From assembly GCF_039539445.1 (NCBI RefSeq), contig NZ_BAABDD010000031.1:1-55806 (forward strand): a stretch of DNA of 55,806 nt, in the 5' to 3' direction. This document shows positions 13,673-22,409 of this stretch, one piece after another. Source of the stretch: Salinactinospora qingdaonensis (GTDB lineage Bacteria > Actinomycetota > Actinomycetes > Streptosporangiales > Streptosporangiaceae). The translations under genes and the position numbers were made by a program. How positions within the stretch are numbered: the stretch's first letter is position 1; the number at the start of each line of letters is the position of its first letter. The notes below the pieces were generated by a model that searched no databases, was not told the DNA's origin, and worked only from the letters and a program-made list of their open reading frames with translations.

Positions 13673-15756
13673 TTCTGCTTGCCTTCCTCTACAGGGGCGT
13701 TGGGTTCGAGCCGCACCGCGCTGACCTTGAATTCGGGCATGCGGCTAGCGGGGTCGAGTGCCGGGTTGGTGAGCAGGTTGGCGCTTTGATCCCCGCCGTA
13801 GTGAAACGGCAGGAAAACAGTGTCCAGACGAGCGGTGGGACTGTGACGTACACGGGCACTGGTGACCCCGCGCCGGGAGATCACCCGCGCCCAATCGCCG
13901 TCGGCCAAGCCATGGCGTTGGGCGGTGTCGGGGTGGACTTCGACGTAGACGTCGGGATCGGAGTCGGCCAGCTCAGCAATACGTCGCGTTTGCGCGCCGG
14001 ACTGGTAGTGCGACAGCAGCCGGCCGGTGGTGGCCGTCAACGGATAGTCGGCATCGGTGAGTTCATCGGCCTCGCGGTAGCCCACAGGCACGAAGCGCGC
14101 CCGCCCGTCGGGGTGGGCGAAACCGTCGAGGAACAGCCGCGGCGTGACCGTGCCGTCCTCAAGGCAGGGCCAGTGCAGCGCCTCGCCGTCGTCGAGGCGC
14201 TGGGCGGTGATACCGGAGTAGTCGGCCGGGCCGCCCACCGAAGCCGCGCCCAGCTCGGTGAGGACCTCGTCGGGGTCGGTGGGGAAATCCTTGTCGTCCC
14301 AGCCCAAGCGCTGGGCTAGGGCGTTGAGGATCTCTAGGTCGCTGCGGATTCCCTCGGGCACCGGCACCGCCTGGCGGCGGCGCAGCACGCGCCCCTCCAG
14401 GTTGGTCATGGTGCCGCTTTCTTCGGCCCACTGGGTCACCGGCAAGACCACATCGGCCATGGCCGCGGTTTCTGACATCACAAAGTCGGCCACCACCAGC
14501 AGATCCAGCGAGGCCAACCGGGCGCGGATGCGCTCGGCGTCGGGGGCTGAGACCGCGGGGTTGGAGCCAAAAACCAGCATCGCCCGCGGCCCGTCCTCGC
14601 TGCCTAAGGCGTCCAGCAGCTCAAAGGCGCTGCGGCCCGGCCCGGGCAAGATGTCGGGGTCGACCCCCCACACCCCGGCCACGTGCGCGCGCGCCTCAGG
14701 GTTGTCGATGCGGCGGTAGCCCGGCAGTTGGTCGGCTTTTTGGCCGTGCTCGCGTCCACCCTGGCCATTGCCTTGGCCGGTGATACAGCCATAGCCCGAG
14801 CCGCGCCGCCCGGGCAGTCCCAGCGCCAAGGCGAGATTGATCCACGCCGAGACGGTGTCGGTTCCCTTGGCGTGCTGCTCGCAGCCGCGTCCGGTGAGCA
14901 CGTAGGCCCCATTGGCCCTGGCCAGCAGCCGTGCGGCGGCGCGAATGTCGGCGGCCGGCACCCCGGTGAGGCGCTCGGCGCGCTCGGGCCACCACGCCGC
15001 GGCGTGGCGCCAGGCCTGCTCGAACCCCGTCGTGCGCTGGGCGATGTAGTCGGCATCGAGCAGGCCCTCCACGCGGGCGGCGTGCCACAGCGCCAGCGCT
15101 AGGGCCAGGTCGGTGCCCGGGCGGGGGGCCAGGTGCATGCCACCGCGCTGTAGGGCCTGCTCGGCGGTGGCGCTGCGGCGCGGATCGATGACGATTAACC
15201 GGGCGGCGGTGAGGTGACCCATGAGCGGCGGCATGGTCTCGGCCGGATTGGCGCCGGCCAGCACCACCACCTCGGCCTCACCCAGGTCGGTGACCGGGAA
15301 CGGCAGCCCCCGGTCCACGCCGAAGGCGCGAATCCCCGCACCGGCAGCCGAGGCCATACAGAACCGGCCGTTGTAGTCGATCTGGGAGGTGCCCAAGGCC
15401 AGGCGCGCGAACTTGCCCAGCAGGTAGCTTTTCTCGTTGGTCAGTCCGCCGGCGCCAAACACCGCCGCCGCATCCGCACCATGGCTGTGCTGGATCGCGG
15501 TGAGGCGCTCGGCGATGTAGTCGAGGGCTTCCTCCCAGTCCACCGGCTGCGGCGCCGCGCCGTTGCGGCGCCGCAGCAAGGGGGTGGTCAGGCGCTCAGG
15601 GCTGGAGAGCAATTCCCCGGCGGTCCAACCCTTGCGGCACAATCCACCCCTATTGGTGGGGAAGGACTCCGGACGGGTGGCGTAGCGCCCCTCACCGGAG
15701 GGTTCGACGCGCATCGCACATTGCAAGGCACAGTACGGGCAGTGTGTAGCAGTCAT
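13669..15756 (-). CDS. nasA: Assimilatory nitrate reductase catalytic subunit (molybdopterin)
   Basis: The 695-residue protein starts MTATHCPYCALQCAMRV, with GGLCRKGW about 40 residues on. These supply the four Cys of the N-terminal [4Fe-4S] cluster. Molybdopterin-binding motifs follow: GAGGLTNEKSYLLGKFARLA, VVLAGANPAETMPP and GRGCEQHAKGTD. The C-terminal domain carries LTATTGRLLSHYQSGAQTR. It reduces nitrate to nitrite in the cytoplasm. No twin-arginine signal is present, as expected for the assimilatory enzyme. The start at 15756 overlaps narK by four bases. Confidence 0.94.
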   Translation of the reverse strand: MTATHCPYCALQCAMRVEPSGEGRYATRPESFPTNRGGLCRKGWTAGELLSSPERLTTPLLRRRNGAAPQPVDWEEALDYIAERLTAIQHSHGADAAAVFGAGGLTNEKSYLLGKFARLALGTSQIDYNGRFCMASAAGAGIRAFGVDRGLPFPVTDLGEAEVVVLAGANPAETMPPLMGHLTAARLIVIDPRRSATAEQALQRGGMHLAPRPGTDLALALALWHAARVEGLLDADYIAQRTTGFEQAWRHAAAWWPERAERLTGVPAADIRAAARLLARANGAYVLTGRGCEQHAKGTDTVSAWINLALALGLPGRRGSGYGCITGQGNGQGGREHGQKADQLPGYRRIDNPEARAHVAGVWGVDPDILPGPGRSAFELLDALGSEDGPRAMLVFGSNPAVSAPDAERIRARLASLDLLVVADFVMSETAAMADVVLPVTQWAEESGTMTNLEGRVLRRRQAVPVPEGIRSDLEILNALAQRLGWDDKDFPTDPDEVLTELGAASVGGPADYSGITAQRLDDGEALHWPCLEDGTVTPRLFLDGFAHPDGRARFVPVGYREADELTDADYPLTATTGRLLSHYQSGAQTRRIAELADSDPDVYVEVHPDTAQRHGLADGDWARVISRRGVTSARVRHSPTARLDTVFLPFHYGGDQSANLLTNPALDPASRMPEFKVSAVRLEPNAPVEEGKQK

Positions 15757-17159
15757 GATGTGGTGACCCGGGGCGCGGCCGTTGTGGTGGGGGCGGCGCT
15801 GATATGGGGACGGCGTACATAGACCACAGCCGTGACGACGATGCACACAGCGTAGAAGGCGATGAAGGCGATGAAGGCCGGGATAGAGGAGCCGGTGGCG
15901 CCAAAGGACTCGCGGAAAACCAGGTTGATCCCGACCCCGCCCAGGGCGCCCATCGCTCCGACCAGTCCCAGCATCGCCCCAGAGATGCGCTTGGCATAGG
16001 CCGTGGCACTCTCGCGCGGTGTGCCGGCGGCGACCATGTCCTCGGCGCGTGCGGCGTAGATGCTGGGGATCATCTTGTAGGTCGAGCCGTTGCCGATGCC
16101 GGTGAGGATGAACACGGCCACGAACCCGGCGGTGAACAGCCACAGCGACTGCTGCACCGCGGCCAGCAGGATGATGCCGGTGAAGGCGAGCATGGCGATG
16201 AAGTTCCACAGGGTGATCACCGCGCCGCCGAAGCGGTCGGCCAACTGGCCGCCAAACGGCCGCGACAGCGAGCCCACCAGCGGGCCCAGGAAGGTGACCA
16301 TGGCCGCTTCCAGCGGGGTGCGGTCGAACTGGCTTTGCAGCACCAGCCCGAAGGCGAAGCCGAACCCGATGAAGGAGCCAAACGTGCCGATGTAAAGGAA
16401 CGACATGATCCAAAAGTGGCGCTCGCGCAGTGTGGCGATCTGGGCGCCGATATCGGAGCGCGCCCCGGCGATGTTGTCCATGTAGCGCCAGGCCACGAAC
16501 AGCGCCACCACCAGCAGCGGCAGATAGACCAGCGGCAGCAAGAACGCCCCGGCCACACCGAAGGCTGCGATCACGCCCAGGCCCAACAATTGGATCGTGG
16601 CCACGCCCACGTTGCCGCCGCCGGCGTTGAGACCCAGCGCCCAGCCCTTTTTGCGCTCGGGGAAGAAGAAGCTGATGTTGGCCATGGAGGAGGAGAAATT
16701 CCCGCCGCCCACGCCGGCGGTCATCGCCAGCACCAAAAACAGCCAGTAGGGCGTTTCGGGGCGTTGGATCAGCGCAATCGCCAGCACGGTGGGCACCAGC
16801 AGCGCCGCCACCGAGATCAAAGTCCAGTTACGCCCGCCCAGCTTGGGCACCGCCAGCGTGTAGGGCACCCGCAGCACTGCGCCCACCAGCGCAACCAGTG
16901 AGACGAGCAGGAATTTCTGCGAGGCGGAGAAGGTGAACCCGTTCTCCGCAGTCATGAACAAGACCAGGACCGACCACAGACTCCATACTGAAAAGCCCAA
17001 GTGTTCGGCAAAAATTGACGACCACAGGTTGCGGTTTGCCACTCGCTGGCCCGTGTCGCGCCAAAAGGCTGCGTCTTCGGGATCCCAATGCGAAATCCAG
17101 CGTCCACCCGAACGGCGAGGGGCAGTCACAGTGTCGGTGCCCACATTCCAGCCTTTCAT
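15753..17159 (-). CDS. narK: Nitrate/nitrite transporter (NarK/NasA MFS family)
   Basis: The 468-residue membrane protein has about 12 segments beginning near residue 55. It contains GVGGGNFSSSMANISFFFPE and AGGGNVGVATIQL, the two glycine-rich nitrate signature stretches of the NNP family. It imports nitrate and/or exports nitrite across the membrane. It heads the narK-nasA-electron-transfer operon with 4-bp overlaps throughout. A GlnR-type box lies 62 bp upstream of its start. Confidence 0.93.
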   Translation of the reverse strand: MKGWNVGTDTVTAPRRSGGRWISHWDPEDAAFWRDTGQRVANRNLWSSIFAEHLGFSVWSLWSVLVLFMTAENGFTFSASQKFLLVSLVALVGAVLRVPYTLAVPKLGGRNWTLISVAALLVPTVLAIALIQRPETPYWLFLVLAMTAGVGGGNFSSSMANISFFFPERKKGWALGLNAGGGNVGVATIQLLGLGVIAAFGVAGAFLLPLVYLPLLVVALFVAWRYMDNIAGARSDIGAQIATLRERHFWIMSFLYIGTFGSFIGFGFAFGLVLQSQFDRTPLEAAMVTFLGPLVGSLSRPFGGQLADRFGGAVITLWNFIAMLAFTGIILLAAVQQSLWLFTAGFVAVFILTGIGNGSTYKMIPSIYAARAEDMVAAGTPRESATAYAKRISGAMLGLVGAMGALGGVGINLVFRESFGATGSSIPAFIAFIAFYAVCIVVTAVVYVRRPHISAAPTTTAAPRVTTS

Positions 17160-17220
17160 CGCTTGACGTGCGGTTCACCAATGACTTTAGGAAGGCGCCG
17201 TTGCCTTCGTGTGACTAGTC

Positions 17221-17247
17221 GTAACACCCGTGAAACAGCACGCTCAC
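17221..17247. promoter_or_regulatory. GlnR-type box upstream of narK
   Basis: GTAAC-ACCCGT-GAAAC matches the GlnR consensus gTnAC-n6-GAAAC exactly (17221-17236). In 11-bp phase it is followed by CTCAC, a further 4-of-5 half-box. It lies 62-88 bp before the narK start. In Streptomyces, GlnR activates nitrate and nitrite genes under nitrogen limitation. The same arrangement at nirB supports common control. Confidence 0.75.
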
Positions 17248-17389
17248 TCGTGTGATATAGCGATGGTGAAGTGCGGGCGGCGGCCGAGTGCCCGGGGGGG
17301 CAGGCGCGGGCAGAGATGCCCGTCGAGCTGTCCTAATTCCCAGCTCAGGGCTGTGATCACCGCCTCGGTGGGCGCGGCGCGCCAGGGTT

Positions 17390-17917
17390 TTAGGCCCCAG
17401 GCGTGTCGGCTGCGTCCAGCGCGGCGGTCAGTTGGGTCAGGGCAGCCCGCAAGGTCGCGATCTCGTCGGGGGCCATGCCCGTGGCAGTCAGGATCGTGGC
17501 CGGCACCGTGCGCGCGCGCTCTTTGAGTGCCGCACCGGAAGGGGTCAGGCTGACACGCACCGAGCGTTCGTCGCTGCGGCTGCGTTCACGCACCACCAGC
17601 CCCGTGCTTTCCATGCGTTTCAGCAACGGCGACAGCGTGCCCGAGTCCAGGCGCAACGCGCTTCCCAACTCGGTGACGGTCAACGAGCGGTGCTCCCACA
17701 GCGCCAGCATCGCCAGATACTGCGGGTAAGTCAGGCCCAGTTCGCTCAGCAGCGGCCGGTACAGCGCGTCGAAGGCGCGCGAGGCGGCGTGGACCGCGAA
17801 ACACAGTTGCCGCTGTAGGTGCAGTGTTTCCTCGTGGCCGATAGCGGCCACGCCCTCCTCGGAGTGGGCGGGGTCGACGGTCCCCTCGGTCGGTGCGCGA
17901 TTGACGGAACGATCCAT
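17390..17917 (-). CDS. ohrR: MarR-family organic peroxide sensor OhrR
   Basis: The 175-residue protein carries LQRQLCFAVHAASRAFD at about residue 30-46; the Cys in QLCF matches the peroxide-sensing Cys of OhrR repressors. The winged helix reads LTVTELGSALRLDSGTLSPL then LVVRERSRSDERSV. It should release DNA when the Cys is oxidised by organic hydroperoxides. The ATG at 17917 has a GGTGGAG ribosome site; a GTG three codons upstream is less likely. It is divergent from ohr with palindromes between. Confidence 0.88.
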   Translation of the reverse strand: MDRSVNRAPTEGTVDPAHSEEGVAAIGHEETLHLQRQLCFAVHAASRAFDALYRPLLSELGLTYPQYLAMLALWEHRSLTVTELGSALRLDSGTLSPLLKRMESTGLVVRERSRSDERSVRVSLTPSGAALKERARTVPATILTATGMAPDEIATLRAALTQLTAALDAADTPGA

Positions 17918-17931
17918 GCGCTCCACCCTAC

Positions 17932-17962
17932 TAACTAGTTATGCAAAATTTAGTTGTGTACA
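17932..17962. promoter_or_regulatory. Candidate OhrR operators in ohrR-ohr intergenic region
   Basis: Two dyads lie between the divergent genes: TAACTAGTTA (17932-17941, perfect) and TTGTGTACAA (17953-17962, arms TTGT/ACAA), centred 21 bp apart, or two helical turns. They form the AT-rich promoter region. OhrR sites in other bacteria are AT-rich palindromes at the same place. Confidence 0.6.
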
Positions 17963-18035
17963 ATCTATCTGTGCGCCGGTCGCCCTTGACCCGTCGACCG
18001 GCGCCACCGCCCTGCCCTCGATCCTCAGGAGAGAC

Positions 18036-18449
18036 ATGACCCCCCACTACACCGCCGTGGCCACCGCCAACGGCCGCGAGGGACGCGCCGTCAGTTCCGA
18101 CGGACACCTCGACATCGCCCTCGCCACCCCCCAAGAGCTAGGCGGCAGCGGCAACGCAAGCAACCCCGAACAGCTCTTCGCCGCCGGCTACGCCGCCTGC
18201 TTCGCCAGCGCCCTATCGGCCGTGGGCCGCCACAGCGGCCACGACACCAGCCAGGTGTCCGTCACCGCAGAGGTCGGCATCGGCGGTGACGCCAAGACCG
18301 GCTTCACCCTCTCGGTCGTGCTGCGCATCGAACTGCCCGATGACCTCCACGGCCCCGAAGGCGAAAAACTCGTCGAACACGCCCACCAGGTCTGCCCCTA
18401 CTCCCACGCCACCCGCGGCAACATCCCCGTGGAGATGGTCATCGAATAG
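18036..18449 (+). CDS. ohr: Organic hydroperoxide resistance protein (Ohr/OsmC family)
   Basis: The 137-residue protein contains both peroxidatic Cys contexts of Ohr: AAGYAACFASALSAVGR near residue 55 and HQVCPYSHATRGNIPVE near the end. It reduces organic hydroperoxides using lipoylated partners. The start ATG 18036 follows a CAGGAGAG ribosome site; an upstream in-frame ATG at 17901 would run through the operator region. It is paired with divergent ohrR and convergent with the metal permease gene 30 bp away. Confidence 0.93.
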   Translation: MTPHYTAVATANGREGRAVSSDGHLDIALATPQELGGSGNASNPEQLFAAGYAACFASALSAVGRHSGHDTSQVSVTAEVGIGGDAKTGFTLSVVLRIELPDDLHGPEGEKLVEHAHQVCPYSHATRGNIPVEMVIE

Positions 18450-18478
18450 TCGCCCCGCCCCCGACGCGCCCGCCGCGA

Positions 18479-19348
18479 TCAGGCCGTCACCGCCCGCCGC
18501 CGGCGGCGGGCGAGTCGCCACACGCGCCCGTGCAACGGAGAGAACAGGTAGGCCAGCGTGAACGCCGCCGCCTGAGCCAACACGATCGCACCCCCGGTGG
18601 CCACGTTGGCGTGGAAACTGACATAGGTGCCCAGAACCGACGCCGCCACCGACGCCGCCACCGCGATGAGCAGCATCCACTCGAAACGGTCACTGAGCAG
18701 GTAGGCGGTCGCCCCCGGCACGATCACCATGGCCACCACCATGATGATGCCCACCGCTTGCAGCGCCACGACCACCGTCACCGACAGCAGACCCAGCAGC
18801 AGCGCCTCCAACAAACGCGGACTCAACCCGATCACGTGGGCGTGAGCGCGGTCGAAGGCGAACAGCGTCAGATCACGGTGCTTCAACAGCACCACCCCCA
18901 CAATCACCGTCGCCATCACCGCGATCTGGACGATCTCGGCGTCGGAGACCCCCAAGACGTTGCCGAAAAGAATGTGCATCAGGTCGGTCTGGCTGGGGAT
19001 GACCGAGATCAACACCACCCCCACCGCGAACATCGCGGTGAACACCACGCCGATCGCCGCATCCTCCTTGACCCGCGATGTCCGGTTGACCACCCCGATC
19101 AGCCCCACCGACCCCACGCCAAACACCAGCGCGCCCGCGGCGAAGGGCACCCCCAGCAGATAAGACAGCACCACACCGGGCAACACCGCGTGAGAGACCG
19201 CATCACCCAGCAGCGACCAGCCGATCAGCGTCATCCAGCACGACAGCAGCGCACACACCCCGCCGGCCAGGACACTCACCAGCAGCGCGCGCTGCATGAA
19301 ATCGAACTGGAACGGCCCGACGAACCACTCCACGAGTGCCGCCATCAC
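18479..19348 (-). CDS. Metal ABC transporter permease (ZnuB/MntB type)
   Basis: This 289-residue protein has about 8-9 hydrophobic segments. It contains LLGDAVSHAVLPGVVLSYLL, the cytoplasmic loop signature of ABC-3 family permeases, and ATVIVGVVLLKHRDLTLFAFD. It forms the membrane channel of the importer with the ATPase upstream (4-bp overlap) and the lipoprotein before that. The adjacent DtxR/MntR-type regulator suggests manganese or iron as substrate. Zinc cannot be excluded. The C-terminal tail is Arg-rich. Confidence 0.9.
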   Translation of the reverse strand: MMAALVEWFVGPFQFDFMQRALLVSVLAGGVCALLSCWMTLIGWSLLGDAVSHAVLPGVVLSYLLGVPFAAGALVFGVGSVGLIGVVNRTSRVKEDAAIGVVFTAMFAVGVVLISVIPSQTDLMHILFGNVLGVSDAEIVQIAVMATVIVGVVLLKHRDLTLFAFDRAHAHVIGLSPRLLEALLLGLLSVTVVVALQAVGIIMVVAMVIVPGATAYLLSDRFEWMLLIAVAASVAASVLGTYVSFHANVATGGAIVLAQAAAFTLAYLFSPLHGRVWRLARRRRRAVTA

Positions 19349-20100
19349 GCCCGCTCCCCCGCCAACGTGGGTTCGATACCGAACGCCTCCACCAGGCGCT
19401 GCGGCGTGAGTACCGCCTCGGGCGCCCCTGAGGCCACCACCCGCCGCTGCAACAGCACCGCCTCGTCACACAACCGAGGCACGCTGGCCAGATCGTGAGT
19501 GGAGATCAGCAGGGTCGTGCCGGTTGCGCGCATCGCCTGCAACACATCCACGATCGTGGCCTCGGAACGTTTATCCACCCCTGCGAAAGGCTCGTCGAGC
19601 AAGAACACCCGCGCCCCCTGGGCGATCCCCCGCGCCACAAAGGCGCGTTTACGCTGACCCCCCGACAGCGCTCCGATCTGGCGGTGCGCCAAGCCGGTGA
19701 GGTCGGTGCGCTCCAACGCCTCAGCCACCGCCTGCCGGTCGGCGCGCCGGGGGCGGCGCATGGGCCCCATGTGCCCGTAGCGGCCCATCATCACCACATC
19801 GGCCACCCGCACCGGAAACGACCAGTCCACCTGTTCGGCTTGGGGAACGTAGCCCACTAGCCCCTGCTTACGGGCACGCGCCGGCGACATCCCGTGCAGC
19901 CGCACCGCCCCCTGCTGCGGGGTGAGCATGCCGATCACCGTTTTGAACAACGTCGACTTGCCCGAGCCGTTCGTGCCCAGCAGAGCGTGCACTCGCCCGG
20001 GTGCCAGGCGCATGCTGACCTCGTCCAGCGCCACCACATCGCCGTAGTACACGGTCAGCCCCTGCACCTCCACCGCCGCGTCCTCGGTTGCGCTCGTCAC
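19345..20100 (-). CDS. Metal ABC transporter ATP-binding protein
   Basis: The 251-residue ATPase has Walker A LLGTNGSGKSTLF near residue 42, signature ALSGGQRKRAFVARG near 147 and Walker B VFLLDEPFAGVD with a switch His in ISTHDLAS. It energises the ABC-3 type metal importer. Start and stop overlap its neighbours by four bases, so the three subunits are translationally coupled. Confidence 0.93.
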   Translation of the reverse strand: MTSATEDAAVEVQGLTVYYGDVVALDEVSMRLAPGRVHALLGTNGSGKSTLFKTVIGMLTPQQGAVRLHGMSPARARKQGLVGYVPQAEQVDWSFPVRVADVVMMGRYGHMGPMRRPRRADRQAVAEALERTDLTGLAHRQIGALSGGQRKRAFVARGIAQGARVFLLDEPFAGVDKRSEATIVDVLQAMRATGTTLLISTHDLASVPRLCDEAVLLQRRVVASGAPEAVLTPQRLVEAFGIEPTLAGERA

Positions 20101-21047
20101 GGGGACTGTTCTCCCTTCAACCCGGAGACGATGGTCTCGGCGTCATAGCGCAGCAGCTCCAGATAGCTGGGAACCGGACCGTCGGGCTGCGACAGCGAGT
20201 CGACGTAGAGCGCGCCGCCCATTCGCGCCCCCGTCTCGCGGGCGACCTGGCGCTGCGCACTGTCATTGACCGTGGTTTCGCAAAACACCGCGGGCACGTC
20301 GTTGTCGGAGACGAACGTCACCACCGAGGCGATCTGCTGGGGGGTGCCTTCGGTCTCGGCGTTGACCGGCCACAGGTACTTCTCGGTCAACCCCACGTCG
20401 CGCGCCAGGTAGGAGAAGGCGCCCTCACAGGTCACCAGCGCCCGGTGCTGCGCCGCCAGCGTGTCGATCTCGGCGGTGAGAAAGTCGGCGACTTCGCCGA
20501 TCTCAGCCTTGTAGGTCGCAGCGTTGTCGGCATAGGTCTGGGCGTGCTCGGGGTCGAGCTCGCTGAGGGCATCGCGGATGTTGTCGACATAGACCGCGGC
20601 GTTGTCGGGCGACATCCAAGCGTGGGGGTTGGCCTCGCCCTCGTAGGCCCCGGAGGTGATGGGGATGGTCTCGATCCCGGCGCTCAAGGTGGCGGTGGGT
20701 GCCTCGATCTGGTTAGTGAACTGCTCGAACCAGCGCTCCAACCCCAGCCCGTTGTCCAGGATCAGATCGGCTCCTTGAGCGCGCACCAGATCCTCAGGAG
20801 TGGGCTCGTACTCGTGAATCTCCGCGCCCACCTTGGTCACCGAAGCCACCGCAACGCTGTCGGAGCGCTCGCCCACAACGTTGCGGGTCATGTCGGCGAT
20901 CACCGTGAAGGTCGTGACCACCTTCAGCTCTGCGCTGTCAGCCGGAGCGGGGCCCGAGCACGCCGTCGCCGCCACGATGACCGCGCTGAGCAGGGCAGCG
21001 CCACGAACCAACCGAGAAAAGGGGGCCCCATCTTTCATGTTGGGCAT
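20097..21047 (-). CDS. Metal-binding lipoprotein of ABC importer (TroA/PsaA family)
   Basis: The 316-residue protein has a lipoprotein signal with the lipobox AATAC at about residue 28-32. The TroA fold is recognisable: LKVVTTFTVIADMTRNVVG, EIHEYEPTPEDL, a metal-site EANPHAWMSPDNAAVY and HRALVTCEGAFSYLARDVGL. It binds Mn, Fe or Zn outside the membrane. Start ATG 21047 has an AGAAAG site and lies inside a 16-bp palindrome; the next in-frame ATG is 21038. A longer upstream reading is not supported. Confidence 0.9.
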   Translation of the reverse strand: MPNMKDGAPFSRLVRGAALLSAVIVAATACSGPAPADSAELKVVTTFTVIADMTRNVVGERSDSVAVASVTKVGAEIHEYEPTPEDLVRAQGADLILDNGLGLERWFEQFTNQIEAPTATLSAGIETIPITSGAYEGEANPHAWMSPDNAAVYVDNIRDALSELDPEHAQTYADNAATYKAEIGEVADFLTAEIDTLAAQHRALVTCEGAFSYLARDVGLTEKYLWPVNAETEGTPQQIASVVTFVSDNDVPAVFCETTVNDSAQRQVARETGARMGGALYVDSLSQPDGPVPSYLELLRYDAETIVSGLKGEQSP

Positions 21048-21054
21048 GCCAAAC
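21039..21054. promoter_or_regulatory. Candidate DtxR/MntR operator over the lipoprotein start
   Basis: GTTGGGCATGCCAAAC is a palindrome with one mismatched pair in 16 bp and covers the start codon of the metal-binding lipoprotein. The regulator gene lies directly upstream on the same strand. DtxR/MntR proteins bind dyads of this size overlapping promoters. A position on the start codon would fit a very short or absent leader. Confidence 0.5.
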
Positions 21055-21159
21055 TTTCTACCATATGGATATCCCACCACCAATGGCGTGAATACGGCAT
21101 AGTGTGTGAGGCCCCCGACAGCGAGGACGCGCCCGCCGGGCAGGAAAACCGGGGCTGCC

Positions 21160-21849
21160 TCAGCCCGCGGGAGCGATCCACAGCGCTTCGGCGGCCACCA
21201 GACCCAGCGACCGCTCGCGCTGGGCCCCACGCGGGCCCAGCCGCACCACCAGCGGTCCCCCGAAGGGTTGGCGCTCCACCAACTCGATGCGCATCCCCAG
21301 CCCGATCTCCTGCTGCGACAGATAGCGCAGCAGGTCGGGGTCGGAGTCGTTGACGCGCACGATCACCCCGACCGTCCCAGCACTGAGTTGGGACAACAAG
21401 TAGGTGTCGCGCTCATCGACACGGCCATCGCGCGTGGGGATCGGATCGCCGTGCGGGTCGACGCGCGGGTGGCCCAACTGTTCGGCGACGCGGTCGACGA
21501 ACAAGTCGGAGACGACATGCTCCAGCATGTCGGCCTCGTCGTGGACCTCATCCCAGGAGTAGCCCAGCGCCTCCACCAGGTACAGCTCGATGAGCCGGTG
21601 GCGGCGCAGCACCGCCAGCGCCAGCTTGTTGCCCGTCAGCGTCAGTTGAACGTCGCCGTAGCGCTCGTGCTCGACCAGCCGCAGCTCGCCGAGCTTGCGC
21701 AGCATCCCCGAGACCGAGGAGTTGGAAACGGCCATGCGTTCGGCCACGCGCGAGATTGTCACCGGGCCAGAACCGCGCTCCTGGAGATCATAGATGACCT
21801 TCACGTAGTCCTCCACCGAGGTGGAGGGACGGTTGGCTGAGCTCTCCAT
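21160..21849 (-). CDS. DtxR/MntR-family metal-dependent regulator
   Basis: The 229-residue protein has an N-terminal helix-turn-helix (TSVEDYVKVIYDLQERG, ISRVAERMAVSNSSVSGML), a dimerisation/metal domain with ADMLEHVVSDLFVDRVAEQL and GHPRVDPHGDPIPTRDG, and a C-terminal SH3-like (FeoA) domain. Residues of the Asp-Met-Glu-His-type metal sites are visible. The gene is 113 bp upstream of the importer operon in the same direction, so it should repress metal uptake when metal is plentiful. Start ATG 21849 is used because conservation begins there. Confidence 0.9.
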   Translation of the reverse strand: MESSANRPSTSVEDYVKVIYDLQERGSGPVTISRVAERMAVSNSSVSGMLRKLGELRLVEHERYGDVQLTLTGNKLALAVLRRHRLIELYLVEALGYSWDEVHDEADMLEHVVSDLFVDRVAEQLGHPRVDPHGDPIPTRDGRVDERDTYLLSQLSAGTVGVIVRVNDSDPDLLRYLSQQEIGLGMRIELVERQPFGGPLVVRLGPRGAQRERSLGLVAAEALWIAPAG

Positions 21850-22409
21850 GGTCGCTACGGTACGCCACCGGCGTTGGTGCCGGGGCGGACACGGCAGCTC
21901 CCGCCGCCCCACCACGCGCCGCGCAGCGCGCGACTTTTCCAAATTTTCCGCTCCGGGGTGGCTGCTTGCTCGCTCCGCGGCGCCCAGCAACGCCGAGCGC
22001 GGGCACACAGGAACCCTCCAGCGCCACGCCGCATGGACTGCCCCCGGTTGCCGCCCCTGCCTCCCACCAGGGAAAAACGGTTTCCCGTTTGCCACGGGTC
22101 GGATCATCACCGCCGATCACGCCACCGACCGTGAGGTTTTATGTGCCGGAGCCATTAATCCGCTGTTACGTTATGTTGACTTTTGATGTGGTCTGAGCCA
22201 CCATAAAGGCACTCCGAGTGCAAACCGGTTGGGAGCTCGACCGCGCTTGGGAGCGCTCCCATGTGTGCTCGGGGGGCGGCGCACCTCCCCGGCTGCGCTG
22301 ATACACACCTCAAAAGATCCGTAACCGACCACACCCGATGACTCATCCCCCGACATCCCCCACGGCCGCGTTCCACACGGCCGCAGAAGTCATACCGAGG
22401 AGTGCGAAG
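21850..22409. other. Gene-free region with CelR operator
   Basis: A stretch of 560 bp between the DtxR-type regulator (-) and the LPMO (+). Its only clear signals are the CelR operator at 22248-22261 and a TTGACT hexamer at 22176. Short frames here have poor codon statistics and no ribosome sites, so no gene is called. Confidence 0.6.
22248..22261. promoter_or_regulatory. CelR operator (cellulose regulon)
   Basis: TGGGAGCGCTCCCA is a perfect 14-bp palindrome identical to the CelR-binding sequence established for Thermobifida fusca cellulase genes. A related half-site, TGGGAGCTC, lies at 22230-22238. It is 148 bp before the LPMO start. CelR, a LacI-type repressor, releases such sites when cellobiose binds. 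Confidence 0.93.

Noticed and set aside
22338..22409. Upstream ATG start (22338) for the LPMO
   Set aside because: It would put 24 extra polar residues before the signal peptide; GTG 22410 has a good ribosome site and gives a normal signal.
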